Shown here: positions 6,786-9,457 of the stretch, in pieces | Numbering within the stretch: the first letter of the stretch is position 1 | Layout of the letters: each line of letters starts with the position of its first letter | Source: an uncultured Collinsella sp. | GTDB taxonomy: Bacteria > Actinomycetota > Coriobacteriia > Coriobacteriales > Coriobacteriaceae | Direction of reading: 5' to 3' | NCBI GenBank assembly: GCA_900541665.1 | Contig: UQKV01000068.1 | Coordinates: 1-9,457, forward strand | DNA length: 9,457 nt | Notes under the pieces: generated by a model | Told to the model about the DNA's origin: nothing | Databases searched by the model: none | The model's input: only the letters and a program-made list of their open reading frames with translations | Program-made: the position numbers and the translations under genes

Positions 6786-6816
6786 AACGGGGTTTGGTGT
6801 TAAGCCGGACCCCGTT
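6786..6816 (+). other. Hairpin downstream of the aminotransferase gene
   Basis: AACGGGGT (6786-6793) pairs exactly with ACCCCGTT (6809-6816). The stem can extend by two G-U and two G-C pairs to a seven-base loop (6798-6804). It begins 34 bases after the aminotransferase stop. No T run follows (GTCATGG), so it is at best a weak or factor-assisted terminator; an operator or mRNA 3'-end structure is equally possible. The rest of the 165-bp spacer holds a second TACAAT (6769-6774) and the PHP promoter candidate. Confidence 0.45.
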
Positions 6817-6873
6817 GTCATGGACGTTGTGTCTTTGGGATGGAGTGGTTTTACGACTATCGAAGGCTATGCG

Positions 6874-6879
6874 TACAAT
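6874..6879 (+). promoter_or_regulatory. Candidate -10 element of the PHP phosphatase gene
   Basis: TACAAT in the context ATGCGTACAATGAA ends 37 bases before the ATG at 6917. A weak TTACGA at 6851-6856 would give a 17-bp spacer to a -35. The context closely repeats that of the aminotransferase promoter candidate at 5534-5543. Confidence 0.5.
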
Positions 6880-6916
6880 GAATATAAGCGACGGCCGTGC
6901 CAGATAAGGAGACCTG

Positions 6917-7738
6917 ATGCCCTACCTGCTTTCTTGTGACATTCATACCCATACGATGTTCTCTGCGCATGCATATTCGACCATTGAGGAGAATGTGTAC
7001 TGGGCGGCAGAGCGTGGTCTGCAGGTGCTCGGATCTGCCGACCATTTGAGCTCTATGGTTACGGCTTGCCCCAATGACCTGCGCAGTTACCAGTTCTTTA
7101 TCAACCAGGATATCTGGCCGCGCATTTGGAGCGGCGTGCTGGTGCTGCGTGGTGCCGAGGCCGATATCGTTTCGCTGGACGGAAGCCTGTTTGGCGAGGA
7201 CACTCTTGTCACGCTCGATATTGCCGGCGATTCGTACAGCCGTCAGCATTCGCTGTTCGATTTGGTTACGCGTAATTTGGATTATTTGGTTGCAAGCGTG
7301 CATAATCCGCAGATTGCCGAGGGCGCGACGCTGGCCCAGACGACCGAGATGTATATCAATGCCCTGGAGCACCCCAAGGTGTTCATGCTGGGTCACACGG
7401 GGCGTTCGGGCGTGCCGTTCGATATCGACGAGGTGCTGTTGGCAGCTAAGTCCAAGCACAAGATTATTGAGATCAACAACCATAGTCTTGAACACGGTGT
7501 CGACACTGAGCATTGGGCCGTATGCCGCAAGATCGCCGAGCGCTGCGCCGAGCTGGGCGTGGGCATTGGCGTTTCGACCGATGCGCACATTGGCATGGCA
7601 ATTGGTAAGCTCGATTACGCTTGCAAGATGCTCGACGAGATTCACTTCCCGTTGGATCTGATCGTGACGCGCGATCGCGAGACGCTGCTGCGCGAGATGG
7701 CGGCAGCCGGCGTGTGCGACCTGTGCAAGGGGATGTAG
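6917..7738 (+). CDS. YcdX-type PHP-domain phosphatase
   Basis: This 273-residue protein resembles E. coli YcdX, a PHP-superfamily phosphoesterase with a three-metal site in a distorted beta/alpha barrel. All nine expected metal ligands can be placed: H10 and H12 (DIHTH), H18 (SAHAYST), H43 (SADH), E81 (RGAEADI), H129 (ASVHNP), H160 (LGHTGR), and D222 and H224 (STDAH). The shared FIN..IWPR segment (61-69) and EINN (185-188) further support the YcdX branch over histidinol phosphatase or polymerase PHP domains. About 20 extra residues lie between E81 and H129 compared with YcdX. The physiological substrate is unknown; YcdX has been linked to swarming in E. coli, but that role need not carry over. 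The start is supported by AAGGAG (6906-6911) five bases before the ATG. The gene converges on rlmD and ends at a strong hairpin. Confidence 0.9.
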   Translation: MPYLLSCDIHTHTMFSAHAYSTIEENVYWAAERGLQVLGSADHLSSMVTACPNDLRSYQFFINQDIWPRIWSGVLVLRGAEADIVSLDGSLFGEDTLVTLDIAGDSYSRQHSLFDLVTRNLDYLVASVHNPQIAEGATLAQTTEMYINALEHPKVFMLGHTGRSGVPFDIDEVLLAAKSKHKIIEINNHSLEHGVDTEHWAVCRKIAERCAELGVGIGVSTDAHIGMAIGKLDYACKMLDEIHFPLDLIVTRDRETLLREMAAAGVCDLCKGM

Positions 7739-7758
7739 CGGAATTTATAAACCAAGCG

Positions 7759-7792
7759 AAGGGGGCGGCCCAGACGGGTCGCCCCCTTTCTT
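7759..7792 (+). terminator. Terminator between convergent PHP gene and rlmD
   Basis: AAGGGGGCGGCCC (7759-7771) pairs with GGGTCGCCCCCTT (7776-7788) in a 13-bp stem with one G-U pair and an AGAC loop. It is followed by TCTTGT on the plus strand, giving TTTCTT after the C run. It begins 21 bases after the PHP stop. On the minus strand the stem is followed by CGCTTGGTTT, a poorer tail, so it likely stops the PHP transcript efficiently and rlmD less so. No other terminator for rlmD lies between the two genes. Confidence 0.88.
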
Positions 7793-7816
7793 GTCCCAAA
7801 AATCTACTGAGGTTGG

Positions 7817-9253
7817 TTAGCGGCGTTCGAGGACCGCTACGGTTTCGGTGTGGTCGGTGTGAGGAAACATGTCGACGGGCGTGATCTTGAGCAGGCGATA
7901 GCCTCCGTCGAGAAGCTGATGCAGGTCACGCTCTTGAGTCACGGGGTTGCAGCTGATATAGGTGATGCGGCGCGGCTTAAGCGCGCAGGCAGCTTCGAGG
8001 AACTCGGGGGTAGAGCCGGCGCGCGGCGGATCGATGGAAAGGACATCGACCCGCTCGTTGTTGTCGGCGGCATCTAGGATGTAGTCGGTGGCATCGTCAG
8101 CCATAAACCAAGCGCTGCGGGTGAGGCCGTTGAGCTCGGCATTACGACGTGCGTCGGCAATGCCGGCGTGGTTGCGCTCCACGCCAAGCAGCATAATGCC
8201 GACGCCCTTGTCCTGGGCGGCTTTGGCTGCGCACAGGCCGATAGTTCCGCTACCGCAATAGGCATCCATGAGTACGTCGCCCTGCTGCAGGTCCATGCCG
8301 TCAATCGCGAGCTGATAGAGCAGCTCGGTCTGCTGCGGGTTGGTCTGGTAGAACGCGGTGGGGGAGATATCGAACTCGCAGCCGAGCAGCTGGTCGCGCA
8401 TGCACTCGGCGCCATATACAATGCGGGTTTCCTCGCCGAGGATGGCGTTGCCGGGACGTCCGTTGATGTTTTGGGCGACGGTGACGATGTGCGGATTGAG
8501 CGCGGCGACAGCCTCAAAGAACTCCTGCGCATGCGGCAAGTCGCGCTGAGCGGTCACGAGCGTGACCATGACCTGGTCGGTACGCCAACCGCAGCGGACG
8601 ACGGCATAGCGAAGCAAACCAAGATGCTTGTCCTCATTAAAGGCGGGAATATGCAGCCGCTCAGCTTCGCGTGCGATGCCGTTGAGAATCTGACGGGCGC
8701 CCGGTGCCTCGACGGGGCATTCGGGTACGGCAACGATCTTGTGTGTGCCGCGCTCAAAGAAACCGCAACGGACGGCGCCCTCCTTACCGGGAGCAAAGGG
8801 AGTGGCAGCCTTATGACGAAAGCCACGCGGCGCAGGATATTTGCCCGGGTCGCCCAGGGTGACTCCCATACCGCGAATGGGGTCGACGCTAATACCCTCG
8901 CGCTCGCAAAGAGCAGCAAAAAGCTCCTCCATGGCGGCCTGCTTGGCGGCGAGCTGCTTCTTATAAGGACGATTGAGCGCCGTACACCCACCGCAAGCTT
9001 TCATGATCGAACAGGGAGACTTGGGGTCCACAGCCTTACGCGCAGACGAAACCCGATCTTTATGCGAGCGCTTGGAGCGAGTCTGAGATGCCTTATCCTC
9101 GTTCCGACGAGAGCCGGGACGCTTGGCCTTAGCCGACTTGCTTTTTGCAGCTTTAGAAGACTTGGATTTCGTAGAAGATTTCTCCTCCTTCGACCCCTCA
9201 GCCGCCTCCACTAAAGCACGACGAGCCCTACGCTCCGCACGAGATTCTGCCAT
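7817..9253 (-). CDS. rlmD: 23S rRNA (uracil-5-)-methyltransferase, RlmD/RumA family
   Basis: This enzyme transfers a methyl group from S-adenosylmethionine to C5 of a uridine in 23S rRNA (U1939 for RlmD; Gram-positive homologues may also take U747). The 478-residue protein has Fe-S cluster cysteines C81-x5-C87-x2-C90 plus C179 (PECPVE) as the probable fourth. It also shows FYQTN (301-305), SAM motif DAYCGSGTIGL (330-340), SIDPPRAG (406-413), catalytic C435 in SCNPVTQERDL and E470 in HTETVAVLER. Residues 1-75 replace the usual N-terminal TRAM domain with a Lys/Ser/Arg-rich, probably disordered tail. The start at ATG 9253 is preferred over in-frame GTG 9265 because GGGG lies six bases before the ATG and nothing resembling a ribosome site precedes the GTG. 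It is convergent with the PHP gene. RlmCD remains an alternative name since the site specificity cannot be read from sequence. Confidence 0.92.
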   Translation of the reverse strand: MAESRAERRARRALVEAAEGSKEEKSSTKSKSSKAAKSKSAKAKRPGSRRNEDKASQTRSKRSHKDRVSSARKAVDPKSPCSIMKACGGCTALNRPYKKQLAAKQAAMEELFAALCEREGISVDPIRGMGVTLGDPGKYPAPRGFRHKAATPFAPGKEGAVRCGFFERGTHKIVAVPECPVEAPGARQILNGIAREAERLHIPAFNEDKHLGLLRYAVVRCGWRTDQVMVTLVTAQRDLPHAQEFFEAVAALNPHIVTVAQNINGRPGNAILGEETRIVYGAECMRDQLLGCEFDISPTAFYQTNPQQTELLYQLAIDGMDLQQGDVLMDAYCGSGTIGLCAAKAAQDKGVGIMLLGVERNHAGIADARRNAELNGLTRSAWFMADDATDYILDAADNNERVDVLSIDPPRAGSTPEFLEAACALKPRRITYISCNPVTQERDLHQLLDGGYRLLKITPVDMFPHTDHTETVAVLERR

Positions 9254-9291
9254 CGATAACCCCACTAATTTATAAATTTAAAGCTACAAGC

Positions 9292-9297
9292 ATTGTA
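9292..9297 (-). promoter_or_regulatory. Candidate -10 element of rlmD
   Basis: On the minus strand TACAAT (context CGGTACAATGC) ends 38 bases before the rlmD ATG. An AT-rich TATAAA (9274-9269) is nearer, but a start site from it would leave almost no leader. TTGCAT at 9325-9320 is 22 bp upstream, too far for a normal -35. Confidence 0.45.
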
Positions 9298-9402
9298 CCG
9301 TGCCAGGCCAACAGACGATATGCAAGCGGTTTATTGGTGTCAGTGATAAGTCCAACGACGGTTGCCCGCCGCGCGAGGGGTGCGGGGGTTAAGTTTATCG
9401 CG

Positions 9403-9455
9403 AGTTCCGCACGAACAGGAGGCCACTTAATGTGGCCTCCGTCGTGAGCAGGACT
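9403..9455. other. Large imperfect multi-stem hairpin at the right edge
   Basis: Three nested stems can be drawn. The inner one is GGAGGCCAC (9418-9426) with GTGGCCTCC (9432-9440), a 9-bp perfect stem with loop TTAAT. The middle one is CACGA (9410-9414) with TCGTG (9442-9446). The outer one is AGTTCC (9403-9408) with GGACT (9451-9455), with one T bulged. No T run follows on the plus strand within view; on the minus strand the inner stem is followed by TGTTCG, a poor tail. It may be a terminator of a gene beyond the window, an untranslated leader, or a repeat family member. The preceding stretch (9361-9390) is G/C-rich, with a 5-bp CCCGC/GCGGG repeat. Confidence 0.55.
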
Positions 9456-9457
9456 GT

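Noticed and set aside
6664..6939. 91-codon plus-strand frame bridging the aminotransferase and PHP genes
   Set aside because: It overlaps both flanking genes out of frame, lacks a ribosome site, and the spacer portion contains the hairpin and promoter candidates.
8168..9214. 348-codon open frame on the plus strand, antisense to rlmD
   Set aside because: No family motif and fully inside rlmD, whose Fe-S, SAM and catalytic motifs are all intact. The frame is a codon-bias shadow.
1..9457. CRISPR array, tRNA, prophage, toxin-antitoxin or defence system
   Set aside because: No regularly spaced repeats, tRNA-like cloverleaf, integrase, phage, restriction or toxin motifs were seen on either strand; all sizeable conserved frames are housekeeping or metabolic.

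Overview
The window looks like an ordinary chromosomal segment of a GC-rich anaerobic actinomycete. The best guess is the class Coriobacteriia, close to Collinsella. This rests on the GC-rich codons, the tilS-hpt-ftsH cluster typical of Gram-positive bacteria, a WalJ/YycJ-type protein, and an RlmD-type methyltransferase with Fe-S cysteines. The assignment comes from protein character and gene order; no database search was possible. There are seven convincing protein genes. No tRNA, rRNA, CRISPR array, prophage, toxin-antitoxin pair or intact insertion sequence was found.

Layout. Positions 1-141 hold a long hairpin terminator (86-133) that faces the minus strand. walJ (142-951, minus) encodes a metallo-beta-lactamase-fold nuclease. 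It is divergent from a plus-strand block made of tilS (1000-2538, tRNA-Ile lysidine synthetase), hpt (2686-3234, hypoxanthine phosphoribosyltransferase) and ftsH (3236-5377, membrane AAA+ zinc protease). hpt and ftsH are separated by one base and are probably translationally coupled. A GAAA-loop terminator closes this block. The following spacer carries a perfect 25-bp inverted repeat (5446-5507) that resembles a REP/MITE-type element. Next come a class I/II PLP-dependent aminotransferase (5567-6751, plus) and a YcdX-type PHP-domain phosphatase (6917-7738, plus), each with its own candidate promoter. The PHP gene converges on rlmD (7817-9253, minus), a 23S rRNA m5U methyltransferase, and the two share a strong hairpin (7759-7788). 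The last 200 bases hold the rlmD promoter region and a large imperfect hairpin (9403-9455) at the window edge.

How the parts relate. tilS, hpt and ftsH form a conserved housekeeping neighbourhood: decoding of AUA codons, purine salvage, and membrane-protein quality control. The other genes are individually transcribed housekeeping or metabolic genes. A recurring hexamer TACAAT lies 24-38 bases upstream of four of the seven starts and is the likely -10 element in this genome.

I did not find a new multi-gene system. The items most worth a second look are non-coding: the 25-bp palindrome, the multi-stem hairpin at the right edge, and the shared TACAAT promoter signature. Two lineage-specific protein tails also stand out: a basic Lys/Ser tail on RlmD in place of a TRAM domain, and an acidic Asp/Ala tail on FtsH.
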